Positions 25,599 through 38,708 of a stretch of DNA of 64,000 bases are shown piece by piece (within the stretch, counting starts at the first letter, position 1; the number at the start of each line of letters is the position of its first letter). The notes under the pieces were generated by a model, which saw only the letters and a program-made list of their open reading frames with translations, did not search any database and was not told the origin of the DNA. Origin of the DNA: Dactylellina haptotyla (lineage: Eukaryota > Ascomycota > Orbiliomycetes > Orbiliales > Orbiliaceae); contig CM062383.1 of the NCBI GenBank assembly GCA_031310005.1, positions 1,984,001-2,048,000 on the forward strand, written 5' to 3'. The position numbers were made by a program, and so were the translations under genes.

Positions 25599-26903
25599 TT
25601 AACGGGCTTCGAATTTTTCAACCTCTTTTTTACATTCCTTCAACATTTTCTCCAACTGTTCCATTTTCTCTCTCACAGCCTTGATATAATCATCCTTGTT
25701 ATTTTCTGCCGCATCCCTTACTTTTCCGTTGATAACATTCAGAACGGCGGACTCATGTGCATGCAAGGTCAGTGAGTTTTGCGTGAAATCTTCATTTGGG
25801 TCGAGAGGAAGAGATGGTGACAAATTGGCTGGACTGGAAATAGGTGAAATAGTTGCGCAGAAGTCGAGCCCCAGAAGGTCAGCTGCGTTCTGGCAGGGAG
25901 AAGTTTGGGTAGTACTAGGCGGTGAAGGTGGTGTGTTATGGTCCAAAAATTCCAGTAGGACTGGGACCGATTGCTCCCGTGCTTTCGATGGCCCCGAAGA
26001 TTTCAAGGCTGTAACAGCCCGTGTGATCGGAATGACGACAGGGACGACAGATCCTGAAGTGAGCGGTCTGACCTTCGGAAGTCTGTTCTCATCGATGCCG
26101 AGCCATGTAGTAGGTGGGCCACTGCTGCGATAGTATGGGGTTTCTAATAGGTACTTAGTGTTTGCTACAGATCGATTTACTTGAAAAGGTTTTGATGATA
26201 TTAACTTACCGATAGCAACCCTCTCGGTAGAGCATTTAATTTTCCCTGGAATGATGTTTTTATTTCGTAAAAACATGCAGCGTGGGTTAATTGGTTTAAC
26301 GTTCCTGAACCTCAACCAAACTGCTGCTCGGTGCTCTCCACTGATTGCGAATTCGTCTTTGATATTAAAGAAAATAGCCTTGAGAATTCTCCACTTCCAG
26401 GTAATATTCTCAGCAGCAACGATGATAGGCTTCTTGTTGCCAGCACCGACAGTGAGAAGCTGTGGAAGTCCTAGGAATTTATACGCCACGGCCAGCTCAA
26501 CACCGCGTGCGGTGTCGGTAGCGTCACAACTCCACGCCGCGATATCTTTAGAGTCCCAGACTAGAATATAAGATAGGACATTTTCTTGTTTCTCCCGCTC
26601 GCCCCTGATATCTTCAGCCATATGGCTGGTGACGAATAGTAGTACTTTTCCCTCCCTGACTGTGAATTTTAAGTGAGGACATTGGATATCGCTGGGCTTG
26701 ATCCAACATCCCTCCAGGAAGTTCCAAACTTCAATGGATGTTTTCATTGCATCCCGGCAGAACGTTGCCGGATTATTTTCGAATAGTATTTTTGTCATAT
26801 TTATGGGCTCTGCAGGCCCAGGGGATACGCAGCGACTTGACTTGCTGCTAGTATCATCCCCGTTGCATTTACGGAAGACGATGTCTTGGTTAATAGTTTG
26901 CAT
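25599..26903 (-). CDS. Unknown protein with C-terminal coiled coil
   Basis: One open frame of 434 aa starts at an ATG at 26903. An N-terminal region (~1-215) alternates beta-like and helical segments (LKFTVREGKVLLFVTSHMAE, VLSYILVWDSKDIAAW) and could be a folded domain. Residues ~290-375 are Pro/Ser-rich. The last ~35 residues (AVREKMEQLEKMLKECKKEV) form a clear amphipathic coiled coil. I recognise no family. Inside the frame lies a 45-nt stretch (about 26163-26207) with GTAAGT donor and CTGTAG acceptor ends. It may be an in-frame intron, giving a 419-aa alternative product. Confidence 0.55.
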   Translation of the reverse strand: MQTINQDIVFRKCNGDDTSSKSSRCVSPGPAEPINMTKILFENNPATFCRDAMKTSIEVWNFLEGCWIKPSDIQCPHLKFTVREGKVLLFVTSHMAEDIRGEREKQENVLSYILVWDSKDIAAWSCDATDTARGVELAVAYKFLGLPQLLTVGAGNKKPIIVAAENITWKWRILKAIFFNIKDEFAISGEHRAAVWLRFRNVKPINPRCMFLRNKNIIPGKIKCSTERVAIGKLISSKPFQVNRSVANTKYLLETPYYRSSGPPTTWLGIDENRLPKVRPLTSGSVVPVVIPITRAVTALKSSGPSKAREQSVPVLLEFLDHNTPPSPPSTTQTSPCQNAADLLGLDFCATISPISSPANLSPSLPLDPNEDFTQNSLTLHAHESAVLNVINGKVRDAAENNKDDYIKAVREKMEQLEKMLKECKKEVEKFEAR

Positions 26904-28306
26904 CGTTGCTGTTGTTATTAGTAGTGATAGGGGTAGTTAGTGGTGAGGTTTATATTTTTGTAATAGAGGTAGTTGCAACGAGAGAAAGGTGCAAGAAGGC
27001 GATAGAGGCTCGGGGAAATATATGTATGGTATTACCTACGCTATGGGAGTTGGGAATATGATGGTTGTCAAAGGGAGCGCTAAATCAGCCGTTGCAAGAT
27101 ATAGTGAAAATGTGGTGGAGCGAGAAGAAAGGAAGGATAGTAGTTGCCAAAGCAGATACAGCATTGGTCTTGTTAATAGAGTGAGCAAGTCCTACATTTG
27201 TAGCTCTTGGTAAGCGACACGCCTTGTTCTTTCACAATTTATTTTATTTCCCTTGTTTGCCTCTGAGAACAAAGATTCCAGGGTGTTCTGTCTGAGTACA
27301 CAACTACAGCCGTTGTTGGGGGTGGTGCTGATTCTACAAGCAACAAGGTAGTTAGTATCGGTTGGGGTACATAATAAATTTATTTCACATAAGTACTTGC
27401 AAGCTGTAAAATGTATTGAGTCTCTACTGTATGGTCTGTCTAAAAGCGATTTCTTGTCGGTTGAGATGCAACACAAGCAGATGGACACTGAAGTCAGACT
27501 TGCGACTGAAATCCTCGATTGTTTCTCTAAAGCGATAATCTCAGCATATAGAAGCCTACCGGATGGAGGAGTGTATCTCGCAATTTTACAATTAAATATC
27601 GATGCATCTATCAGCCAACACAATCTGCGGCCGCGAAATGCAACAGGAACGGACTTCCCAGTTGGGAATAGAGCGGGGTCGCAGGGATCGAGTCTCGATT
27701 CGCCTAAAACTGGGCCCTGGCAAAATAGCCCTTGTCCGAGACTAAAATTTCGTCGGAGACAGCCTGCGCTGGTCCGGGCGCACCATCCATTGTCACGACG
27801 TCCGATGTAGGACCGACTGGTGGTCTCCAAAGTCTTTCCGCGACACAGCAACCCCGGACGAGGAAGATGGAGCCCACAGACGGGGGCTAGCGTCTGTCCC
27901 ACGTGGGAAGGAGTCATCTCCCACTGGTCCCGCGTCCGAGTGAAGGATCGATTCCGAGGCCATGTTCACAAGCAAGTGTCGTTTTCGGTTTTCAGTGTGG
28001 TCGGGTGTCGTATGTTGTGACAGCTGGGTGTTTTATGAGCCGGCGCTGATTGGGCAATTGGGTAAAACTCTGCAACAACCTTTCCGGCCTGGTCGACGCA
28101 GCGACTCGCCCGACTCCACATTTTGCATTTATTATCCTCTCCCTCTCCCCTCCTCTTTATCCAGCACCCTACCTGTCCTCTCCTTCTTATAGATAAATAG
28201 ATAGATATCCAGATACAGACCCGCATCCTATCCATAGGTATTCCATACGCACCGCCGTTGGTAGACTGGTTATATCGACAAGCTTGCCGCGAGCTGTTAC
28301 ACCAAG
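26904..28306. promoter_or_regulatory. 1.4-kb divergent intergenic region
   Basis: It lies between the unknown minus-strand gene and the DAHP synthase gene. A 241-codon minus-strand open frame (27192-27917) has no recognisable product and is not called. Bases 27950-28306 should carry the DAHP synthase promoter and leader. Confidence 0.5.
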
Positions 28307-29612
<1,306 letters not shown>

Positions 29613-29998
29613 TCTTTTTGGGCTTCATTCTTTCACCTATACCTCTACTCCTTTTAATTTCGCCTATTACCTTTAAAAAACCTCTTCCCATCTTGGATAG
29701 TTGGAAAAAAGCTATTGTCATCTTAGAAGATGTATAGTAATACACCCTTTTTTTTCGCAGCATAATAGACTTATCGTCCCCACGGGTTGGAGAGAAGCGA
29801 GACAAAATAAAAAAGTTCCTTTCACGTAGACAGTGCCATTAGACAGCCTGGAGTCTAGAATTTAGACTGAACTTTATATTATACACAAGCTCCAAGTATA
29901 TCTACAACTAGTCCTGGCCAACGAGACTAATCTACAACGAATATATGACAGAAATATGTACAGAATCCCATCAAATAAATATTCGCCTATCGGATATT
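29613..29998. terminator. Convergent 3' ends
   Basis: DAHP synthase and the mL50 gene run toward each other here. AT-rich stretches with AATAAA-like signals around 29805-29815 (plus strand) suit 3' end formation. No gene is present. Confidence 0.4.
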
Positions 29999-31324
29999 CT
30001 ACGCCTCAGCTGGTATCGCCCTTGGAGACAACTTTTCGATACCATTGACACCCCACGCTTTCATCTTCCTTGCTCTCAACCTCATCATGCTCCTCGATAC
30101 CCGCTTCCTTCCCCCCCTGCCGACGCCTTTACCAATAATTTCGCCCTCTCTCTTGACTCTTCCGGCCATCATAATAGGAATGGTCTCCAATCGGCCGATA
30201 GCACGTTCTTTATCTGTGAATCTGAGCTGGTATTGGTGAAGCGTGACGTTGGGGTTCTCCACCAGCTGCTCGTTTTCAGCAAGTGCCGGGGCTAGTCTCT
30301 CCGTGTCTGCTTGAGCAGCGATACGATGGAATCGCTTAACCAACTGTCCGACTGTTGAGATGTCGTTTATGACGGGATCGGTGAGCGGGAGGCCGGTTAG
30401 TTGCATAGTCCTCTTCACAACCTACGTCCTCCTTATATTAGTATAGTGAATCTTATAGGATATAGAAAACAATATTTTGTATCTTACCGCAAATTTCAAT
30501 CGCTCTCCACCAAGTGTCATTCCCATCCACTCGTCACCCTCAGCCTTAGGAATATCTTTGACGATATCTTGGTCTGTTTGGAGTGGCTGTTTATTCTTAG
30601 CGTACTCTTGAATCCGCTTCATCACATTGGGGTTCTTGAAGTCGAATTTAAAATCTTTGCCGTTGTCCGTCTTTGTGATCTGTACCCTATCGGTAAGATA
30701 CTCGGGTCCTCTGTAGTTGACGCAGGCCGCTGTGGGTTTCGATCGAGCGATGGCGAGGCAATATGTTTCGACGACGGCACGACGGACAGCAGCGGTGATT
30801 TCCTCGGGCTCCGATAGGCGTGTGGTTAGGTATCTATTTTTCTGTCCGTATTAATTTTGTCTTCTCTTTCGTTCTGTCGGGCTCGATAGGATGCAGTACC
30901 TCCAAACCCGATTCTGCGGGTCCCACTTCTTCTTCATGAACGCACCCCTCGTACCCACGATGAGCATACTCCTGGCGTCAGCATCCGGTGCATATTCTTC
31001 CCGCAGCTCTCTCATATTCATGTCCTTGGCAGAGCGGATCTCAGCGGCCTGCTTCTGCGCTCTCTTTGCATCCTCGGCTTCGAGCAATTCGATTTCACGG
31101 CGTTCGCGCTCTTCAGGCGTGAGCTCCCTATAGGGGTCCGCAGCACCGGCTTCACCCCATACCAGCTTCCGCCATTGCTGTGCGTTTGTGAGGTTTTCTC
31201 CGTCGTTCTTGAATGTCGACGGGGAAGTGTGCAGGGTTCGGCGGACGAGGACTGTTGGACAGCGGGAGGCCTGTGGGAGGTCATTGAGGACGACCCGCGA
31301 AAGGCGGGTGGCTATAGATTTCAT
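29999..31324 (-). CDS. Mitochondrial large ribosomal subunit protein mL50
   Basis: Three minus-strand exons (31324-30900, 30833-30488, 30421-29999) separated by two 66-nt introns give 397 aa. The N-terminus (MKSIATRLSRVVLND...RRTLHTS) is a good mitochondrial presequence. The segment LKFAVVKRTMQLTGLPLTD spanning the second splice, followed by VINDISTVGQLVKRF, resembles the conserved core of mL50 (yeast Mrpl13). The C-terminus is rich in basic residues (RGGRKRV), suitable for rRNA contact. I assign mL50 from memory of this motif; another mitoribosomal protein remains possible. The gene is divergent from the CDK11 gene, start codons 263 bp apart. Confidence 0.75.
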
Positions 31325-31587
31325 AGTGGCTTCGACGATGCGTACTCGGGATTCCTGCGGGGGTTATCTTGCCAGAGATCGAGGCATTGTCGGGGTATTC
31401 GAATATATTCGTGTACGCCGTTCGGAGCTGCGTGTCGACCAGGCGGATGTCGAAAAAGTTGGAGGTTGTGAATTTTTCTGCGTTGAGGTTGGCCCTCAGC
31501 TCGCTTAGCTCCCAAACGGGCCCTCACGCGGAGCCTCGTCCGACAGGGAACCTCGTCTCTGACTTCATCCATCGAATACCGCCAGCC
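31325..31587. promoter_or_regulatory. 263-bp bidirectional promoter (mL50 / CDK11)
   Basis: The two start codons face away from each other with only 263 bp between them, so both promoters must be in or near this interval. An upstream in-frame ATG at 31369 could extend the kinase by 73 residues, but that extension has no recognisable character. Confidence 0.6.
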
Positions 31588-33237
31588 ATGTCGTCCAAGT
31601 CCAAGGCCTCGCGCTGGGACACCGAAACCGCCGAGGACGCTGCCGACGCTGCCCGCCGGAAAGCAGAGAAGGAGGCGAAGAAAGCCCAGAAGCTTGAGAA
31701 GCAGCGGAAGGCCGAGGAGGAAGCTGCAGTTCGCGAACGACAGAAGCTGCTTGACGATGAGCGCGCGCGACACAAGCAGTCGCTATCCGTGTCCGATGAG
31801 CCACCGTCAAAGCGACGGAAAGTCTCCACCGAGCCTGACGATGAGGAGTCCACGCCAGCCGGCAAGCGCACTGCCGTAAATGGGGACAAAGACACGAGTG
31901 AGGCACGTCTCATGCGCTTCCCAGCACCGGAGATCAAGCCGTCCAACTCAGTCGACGACTACGAGCCATTGAACCGTATCGAGGAGGGATCATATGGCGT
32001 GGTATCACGGGCACGTCATGTGGCTAGTGGCGAGATCGTGGCACTGAAGAAACTCAAGTTGGAAGCGGAAACGGATGGCTTCCCCATCACCAGTTTGCGA
32101 GAGATACAAACACTCATGGCGGCACGGCATCCCAATGTCGTGAACCTGCGCGAAGTCGTAGTTGGGCAACAGTTGAACCAGTACGTCTCTTTCAAATCTC
32201 CACATTTCCCGAGAAATAAGAACTCTCTAGTTGCAGGGGTGGTCCAATAACACACCCTCTGCCGGGCTTGTTTTTGGGAGTAGTCACTAATACTAGCCAG
32301 AGTATACATAGTCATGGATTTCATCGAACACGACCTCAAGACCCTCCTCGACGATATGCCCGAACCCTTCTTGCAATCTGAAGTCAAAACGTTAATGCTA
32401 CAATTACTATCCGCCACCGCCACCATGCATGCCAACTGGATAATGCACCGTGATCTCAAGACATCAAATCTACTCATGAACAACCGCGGGCAGATCAAAG
32501 TCGCAGACTTCGGTCTGGCTCGGTATTTTGGAGATCCGTGTCTGCCACTGACGCAATTGGTCGTAACCCTGTGGTATCGCAGTCCCGAGTTGCTCTTGGG
32601 CGCGCAGAAGTACGGAACCGCGATCGATATGTGGAGTATCGGCTGTATTTTCGCAGAGTTGATAACCAAGGAGCCCCTGTTCCAGGGGAAGAGTGAAATC
32701 GACCAGTTGTCAAAGATATTCGAGTTGATGGGTGTTCCGACGGATGAAGAATGGCCTGCCTGGAGGCGGTTACCAAATTCCAAGAGCCTGAGGTTCCCGA
32801 GAACCAAGCAGACGTATGTGTGAACCCTTGATGTCTTTCACTTGTGGAGATAGTTCATGTCGATCACTAACAAGAGGCGTTTTTTATTTGGTAGAACCGG
32901 GCATCTACTAAGATCCAAGTTCCCGTTGTTAACGTCCAACGGCGTATCGCTCATGTCCGCCCTCTTATCGCTGGACCCTGCAAAACGGATCACAGCTGAA
33001 GATGCCCTCAAGCACCCGTACTTTAGAGACGACCCTAAGCCAAAAGCGGAGGCAATGTTTCCCACATTCCCCTCAAAAGCAGGGCAAGAGAAGAGGAGAC
33101 GATTGAGTCCATCCGCGCCAATGAGAGGTGACGCGCCGCAGTTATTCGGAGAAGTCGGACTAGCTGGGCGCAGTGGCTTGTTTTCTGGTATGGAGGATGA
33201 AGAGGTTGGTGGTGGATTTTCACTCAAGGTGCATTAG
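31588..33237 (+). CDS. CDK11 (PITSLRE) cyclin-dependent kinase
   Basis: Three exons (31588-32180, 32301-32813, 32895-33237) give 482 aa. Residues ~10-60 form a Lys/Glu/Ala-rich coiled segment and ~115 is where the kinase domain begins. The name-giving PITSLRE lies at residues 166-172, with catalytic Lys154 or Lys155 in VALKKLK, HRD at 247-249 and DFG at 267-269. The activation-loop end VVTLWYRSPELLLG and DMWSIGCIFAELITKEPLF are also visible. CDK11 kinases are nuclear and act with cyclin L in transcription and pre-mRNA splicing. The start was chosen at MSSKSKASRWDTE, which resembles fungal orthologues. The C-terminus after the kinase domain (about 60 residues) is short and basic. Confidence 0.94.
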
Positions 33238-34071
33238 CACCTTGGGTCTAGCCAGAGTGGGGCTAGTATCAGGGGTTCCTATTGGAGCTAACATCAGGGC
33301 CTTGGCCTAGACACCAAGAAAAGAGTTGGCGGTTGAAGACACTACGCGCAAAACTTGGAAATAGATGCCGGGCCGGATCTTATTTGCTCATTGGAATTGG
33401 GCCGGGCGCTTTTTCATGATGTGATCTGCAGGGACCTTTTGTTTGTATTTACGAGGAACTGCGTCATGCAGCATCAGGAAGATTCGAAAAAACGCCACCG
33501 ATGTATATTACAAGATACAGTTCGAAGCGCCACCAGAAGATATAAATCACGCCCTATAAAATAAATTGGATATAGATCATTTACCCCGCTAGCTAGTATC
33601 TACAGGCTAAGAAAGAAAATTCAAAAAGCTCCCAGGTGTCTAAAATGGTATAACGCCGTGTAAATGCATGATAACCTGTATTTCATCACAATGGATACCT
33701 CCGCCACATAGACGTTCCTGTTTTCTGCACCGCTACAGTCTACTTGAGACATGCCGTTGCGAACCCGCACCAGTAGAGTAGGGGGAAAGAGGGTTCACGC
33801 CGGTTCAAAAATGGCACGGAAAGCTCCACCTTGGGCGTAGACGGTGCGGAAAACTAGTCGACAACTCATACTCCTTTCACATACAGTGTCTTTAACCTCC
33901 ACAAAAACGGGACAAGAGATTTCGTAATAAGCTTGAAACTTTGGAGGACATATAAAAACCCTCCTCAGCGGGTCGGAAGTTGCTCGTAGGCTTGAGACTG
34001 CGGGTCCTAATTCCACCAATCGACAAAACAGGGTTGTCAGTAATTGATATCGTTATCTGCACGTGCCCGCG
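33238..34071. other. Intergenic, convergent gene ends
   Basis: Short, unsupported open frames only (for example 33795-34019 on the minus strand). No gene or clear signal is seen. Confidence 0.45.
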
Positions 34072-34638
34072 CTAGTGTTCCTCCCTCAACGGCTGAAATA
34101 AACAAGGTGAAAAGAGGGGAAAAAAGAAAAGCTGATGTCACGTACTATCCATCTGGAAATCCAAGGTTTTATGGCGGCGTAGATTAGCAAGCCGCCAGTA
34201 GCGATGATGAATATTAGCACCACGGCTTCATCTTTTACCGAGTCTCGTTCTGTGGGAAACCCAAACATGGAAATCATTAGTGAATTTATGTCGACTCGAT
34301 GCGATTGAGAAATAGCCTTTTTTGGTGGTAATTCATTTCCACCGCATCGAAGAGTAATTTAATGCCAGGAGATTAGGTGTTGTCTTACGGAAACAGCTAG
34401 TGGAAATCTCGTCTTCCTTTTTGCCGTCGCAAATGTTGATATTTGAGGACCGACAGAAGCTTCGGTTACAATCCAGACAGGTCAAGGCCTTGGGATCGTC
34501 GTGATCTAGAGGTATAATAATCGATGCGGAACCGCAGGTGCATTTGCAGTAGGAGAGGGGGTCGGCGGCGGCGGCGAAGATCAGGAAGAAAGTAAAGCCG
34601 AGGAACAGGTGGAGCAGAATCCGTGATATGCGTGACAT
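34072..34638 (-). CDS. Small type I membrane protein, conserved in ascomycetes
   Basis: Three minus-strand exons (34638-34389, 34249-34146, 34092-34072) give 124 aa; the last exon is only 21 nt. A signal peptide (MSRISRILLHLFLGFTFFL... to about residue 25) precedes a cysteine-rich ectodomain: CKCTCGSASIIIPLD, CLDCNRSFCRSSNINIC and TSCFQRDSVKDEA (8 Cys). One transmembrane helix (VVLIFIIATGGLLIYAAI) and a short tail ending PLREEH follow. The arrangement matches a small uncharacterised ascomycete family with a CxC...DCNRxFC ectodomain that I recall. It is probably in the endoplasmic reticulum, vacuole or plasma membrane; function unknown. Confidence 0.78.
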
Positions 34639-37015
34639 TGTAAAGTTTTGTTTGGTGAAGTCCCTTTCCTTTTTTTGTTCGATACTCTTTTGCTTTTGCA
34701 ATTGTGGGGTCCAGAAGGATAAGTATGTAAGGGATAGGATCGGGCGTGGCGGTCTAGATCTTCGATCGATTTGATGAGATCTATAACTGAGATTCTATAG
34801 CTATATGGCTGCTGCGACTATAGAAACCGAAGCTATAGTATAGCTCCACCAGCGAGAATCCCGGTGATATCTAGTCTTGGTGGTGCTGCAAAGAGGTGTG
34901 ATTTGGATGTTGGAATGGGGAGCCGTTCGGAGGTCGAAACGGTTACGTATGTAATGGAACGGAGGGACACAGCGTAAGCGGGTGATTGGGTCACTGCAAA
35001 TGCGCCAGCTCACAGCCTTAGCTCCGTGCGCCAGAAAACGTGCGGGCAAGAATGTAGGACGACGGCGATAGCGGGGGAGCGTAGCAGAGCGTCGACGATA
35101 TCAATGCCCGAGCGGTAGTGATGGTGGTGGTGGTGACGTTGGTGGGCGATGTGAAGGGGAGTGCGATGATTGGAAGCGTGGCCACAGGCGGTGACCGCGT
35201 CGAGTGGCTCGCCTGTTTCTGGCGGGCCTTTTCTGGTTGGCTGGCGGGCGTGTTGCGAGCTGCGGGGCAGATCGACGGTCTGGACTACACACAACACATC
35301 GGCGGGCTTGGCGGGATCCGCACGGAAGCTGCCCTCGCGATGAATACCTGCGAGAAACAACGGACGGCCAAGGTTTCGGTTATTCCTTCTCTGCTTTGGA
35401 ATATATCCTCATTTCGATGTCCTGGATTTCTTAATTTTAAGCTTGCGCGCGACCCGGTAAACCTGCTGTCGGTAGCCCGTTGAAGGTGCAGTGCATTCGA
35501 GTGCATTTCAGGTTAGCAGGAAACGGGCTAACGTTCTGTCCGTTGACACTAGGTCTGCCATCAAGCCCTTAATCTTGTTCCTTCAGGCATCTAACATGAC
35601 GATCATTGTTGACTTAGCACACCCACTTTCAATCGTCTGCTTCTCTGTCCAAGTGACGGATAGGGCCTGCCCTCCGACTCTGCGCGTATCGAAGGGCCGC
35701 TATTGAACAAAGGAGAAGGGTCTTACCACTCGGCACACGGCTCGCTCGGCTAGGTTTATCGCCCCTTTGAGTGGAGCTTGTCGCTTCGTTCTGACCGCAA
35801 TTGCATATTGATTTAATCGGTTGCGGTCGTCGTGATACCTTCAGCTGCCCTGGTAAACACAGATCCGATAGTACAAGATGTGATATAGCAAGGAGATTTC
35901 ATATCACCCAAAAGTACACCGTGGTTCCGCTTCGAGCTTTCTGGGCTACTTTTCGTATCGTTTACGTTCGGAAACAGAATGTTTTGGTCGAGTGGCTTTC
36001 CGCTTCATCGAATGGGAACCCACCCGCGACACACTTTACCCTCCCACAGTGGGGAACCCAACATTTTGTGGCTGAATTTAATTCCCCTGGCTTCGATCAA
36101 CGCAGGTTTTCTTGCGTGCGCAACCCCCCCTCCCTGACGGCGAAAATGTCGTGACTTGAGATATCCATTGGTTGTGCCCGTGGGCCCAGGTACCCCTTCT
36201 GGTGCATGCGCTGAGCGAAGGAGGTTGCGAGCTGACACACTGCAGCTGTCTTTTTCCTTGCTTTCCACATCCCGGTCCAAATTCTTCCTGCATCTGGAAA
36301 TCTCCAAAAAATAAAAGTAGCCGAGAGAAATCCTTAGTACCATACAATACAAATTTCTTTCTTGACTAAGGGAAAAATATCAAATTCATTTCCTAGCTGA
36401 GTCGTTTACTGCGGCAGCCGGACGGGAGCGAAGCTTGTGGAAATGCAGGACACTATAGCTCCTCCTTCCTCCTCCCCCTCCTGGAACAAGTCCGTCCCGT
36501 GAAGTATATAGAGGGCGACGATCCTCGCTCGAATTCATGCCATTTCCTTTACTCATCCATTGGATTTCTAAGGCAGTGCTTCACGGGTTTTCCAACCTCG
36601 TTTAAAATTAGCGGCAATTTCGATAACCCTATCCTTTATATTTATATCACTTGTCACCTCTCTTGTCATATAATAAAGTTTGAAGCAGTTGCAACCGAGC
36701 TGCACTGCTAATCGGTTTCAAGAATATTCCATCATTGAGACTGCATATATCCTCCCAATATCCTTTGAGTGTATATATACCCCAAGCCTGATCAGGTGCT
36801 ATATTCCAGAGGTTCGACAGTCGGCATTTTTTATTATTTAATTATATAATCGCCCTATTTGCAGCGGGATTATCGATCTCTGGTATCAATCGGTACCCAG
36901 GTCGACCAGTTTTAGGAGCGGCACCCTTATACACGATACTATACCTATTTTTCTAATCACTAATCCCTTTTCGTCGCTTGTTCGCTAAGCCGAAAATCTT
37001 ATCATTTATATCACA
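34639..37015. promoter_or_regulatory. 2.4-kb divergent intergenic region
   Basis: The longest gene-free stretch in the window, between the small membrane protein and the GPCR gene. Open frames at 35010-35506 and 35801-36352 overlap on both strands and show no family resemblance. A poly-pyrimidine/AT-rich segment at 36840-37010 directly precedes the GPCR start. It may carry a long regulated promoter or leader for the receptor. Confidence 0.5.
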
Positions 37016-38708
37016 ATGGACGCATTCAGCGACGCATGGAGCCAGCATCACTTGGCAGGTGTCGTTCTCGCTGGTTCGGTGCTATCTATTGTCGGATCAC
37101 TGTACATGATTGTTGGGTTTTTTGTAAGAGCTAAATGATCGTCCGCGCTAGGACCAGGATATGCCTGCTAACTACCCGGCCGATTTGAATTGTAGATTCT
37201 CCCTGAGCTTCGAGGCTTCAGACATCAATTGATTCTTGGCCTGGCAGTCAGCGATCTATTTCTTGCTCTTAACTTTTTCATCCCCAGCTTTTCTATGCTC
37301 GTTGGCCAGAAAGTATCCTCACCAGCGAACTCAAACTTTTGCTCCGCCAATGGCTTTCTCACGCAGTTCTTCTTCGCTCAAAGTAAGATTTACAGTCTAG
37401 CTATTCAAAAAACCTAGAAGCTAATAGATATTTTACAGTTGATGTATGGCAAGTTGTTATCGCTTTGGTGACATTGATCATGATGTCCGGTCCTTCGACT
37501 CCGCTCAAGTGGGCTCGCGAGCACGTATGGGCTCTGTGGCTATTCCCGTGGCTTGTTTCTCTTATTGCTGCTTTCTTCGGTTTCGGCATCTGGGACTATG
37601 CCGACGTTGGTGGTTGTAAGTTTCACCCACATTACTGCATTCTTCAGAAAATTTTACTGATGGAAAGGAAACTAGTCTGTTGGCTTGGCTCTATCAGGGT
37701 CCGCCTGTTCTTCAACTTCCTACCCCGTTGGATCATCATCTTCTGCACTCTCTTAGTATACATCCACGTTTACCAGATCATCCTGCGTGCCCGCCGAGCG
37801 ACGAGAATGCAGAAGACCTACCGCCCCACCAACGCCCAGCGACGAATCATGAGCGGTTCCGCCGGCGCCACCGACTCTGCCTCGCAACCTTACTCCGAGA
37901 AAGACACGAAGAATAGCAGTACCGAAGTCTCCAGTTTGTATTCTTCTCGCGCGGAATCTTCCGCTGGTTGCAGCAGCTTCAGTCGTGACCCAGCCTTGGC
38001 ATGCCAGCTTCAGACCGCCGCTGAAAAAGCGAAGGAGGAAGCGGACCAGAAACGGCATGTTAGGAAGATTGCGCTGCAGATGATTTCTTATCCGCTGGCC
38101 TATGCCGTGTTGTGGTCTATTCCTACCATCATCATGATTGTGCAGGTGGTCAAGGGCAGGGATGCGGTTAATATCCATGTCGAGGGTCTATCTAAGGTTG
38201 GTTTTCCATTTCTTTTCTTCTCTCGGTTTATCTTTCCGAAAGATTTCCCAGCTTCAGAATATATTGGTATCTGGCCGCTCTATGGATAGGGCGTGGGGTG
38301 TCATTTTGTTTTAAAAACTTTTGTTTTTCGGTACGGTTGGCTCCGAGAATATATTGTGGCTAATTTACTTTCGGATGATAATAGATGATGTTGGTGTTCA
38401 ACGGTTTTGTGGACGCACACATTTATGGTAAGTTTTTGAAATCGCCCTTCTCATCCCATCTTTTGATTTTCTATAAAAGAATATTCGGGCAAGGATGCTA
38501 ACGTGCTTGGCCAATTGCAGGGTTCAACGAGCGTACCGCCATGTTTTGGTGGCGATGGTTGGGGCCCCTCTTCACTCGGGCTGATCGGTCTTGTGATGGG
38601 GAAGCCGATGGGGTCGTGCATGAGGTTGTTTCGAATCTTGAGGTGCCGGCACCAACCTTCAAGAACCCGAACTACTGGCAGAAGGGGCGAGAAGCCAATA
38701 TGGTTTGA
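37016..38708 (+). CDS. Git3/cAMP-receptor-like G-protein-coupled receptor
   Basis: Six exons (37016-37123, 37196-37382, 37439-37615, 37676-38196, 38385-38427, 38521-38708) give 407 aa. Seven hydrophobic segments can be counted: GVVLAGSVLSIVGSLYMIVG, LILGLAVSDLFLALNFFI, VWQVVIALVTLIMM, WALWLFPWLVSLIAAFFG, FLPRWIIIFCTLLVYIHVY, MISYPLAYAVLWSIPTIIMI and MMLVFNGFVDAHIYG. ELRGFRHQLILGLAVSD after TM1 and the Cys pair (SNFCSAN, GGFCWLG) fit fungal cAMP-receptor-like/Git3 receptors. The long third cytoplasmic loop (about residues 195-275) is Ser-rich. It should sit in the plasma membrane and signal through a G-alpha to adenylate cyclase; the ligand is unknown. Fungal relatives sense carbon sources. 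Confidence 0.88.

Noticed and set aside
27192-27917. 241-codon minus-strand open frame upstream of DAHP synthase
   Set aside because: No recognisable domain, no signal peptide and composition unlike the neighbouring genes; it lies in a likely promoter region.
35010-36352. Candidate genes in the GPCR upstream region
   Set aside because: Frames overlap on both strands, are under 125 codons, and lack splice support or similarity.
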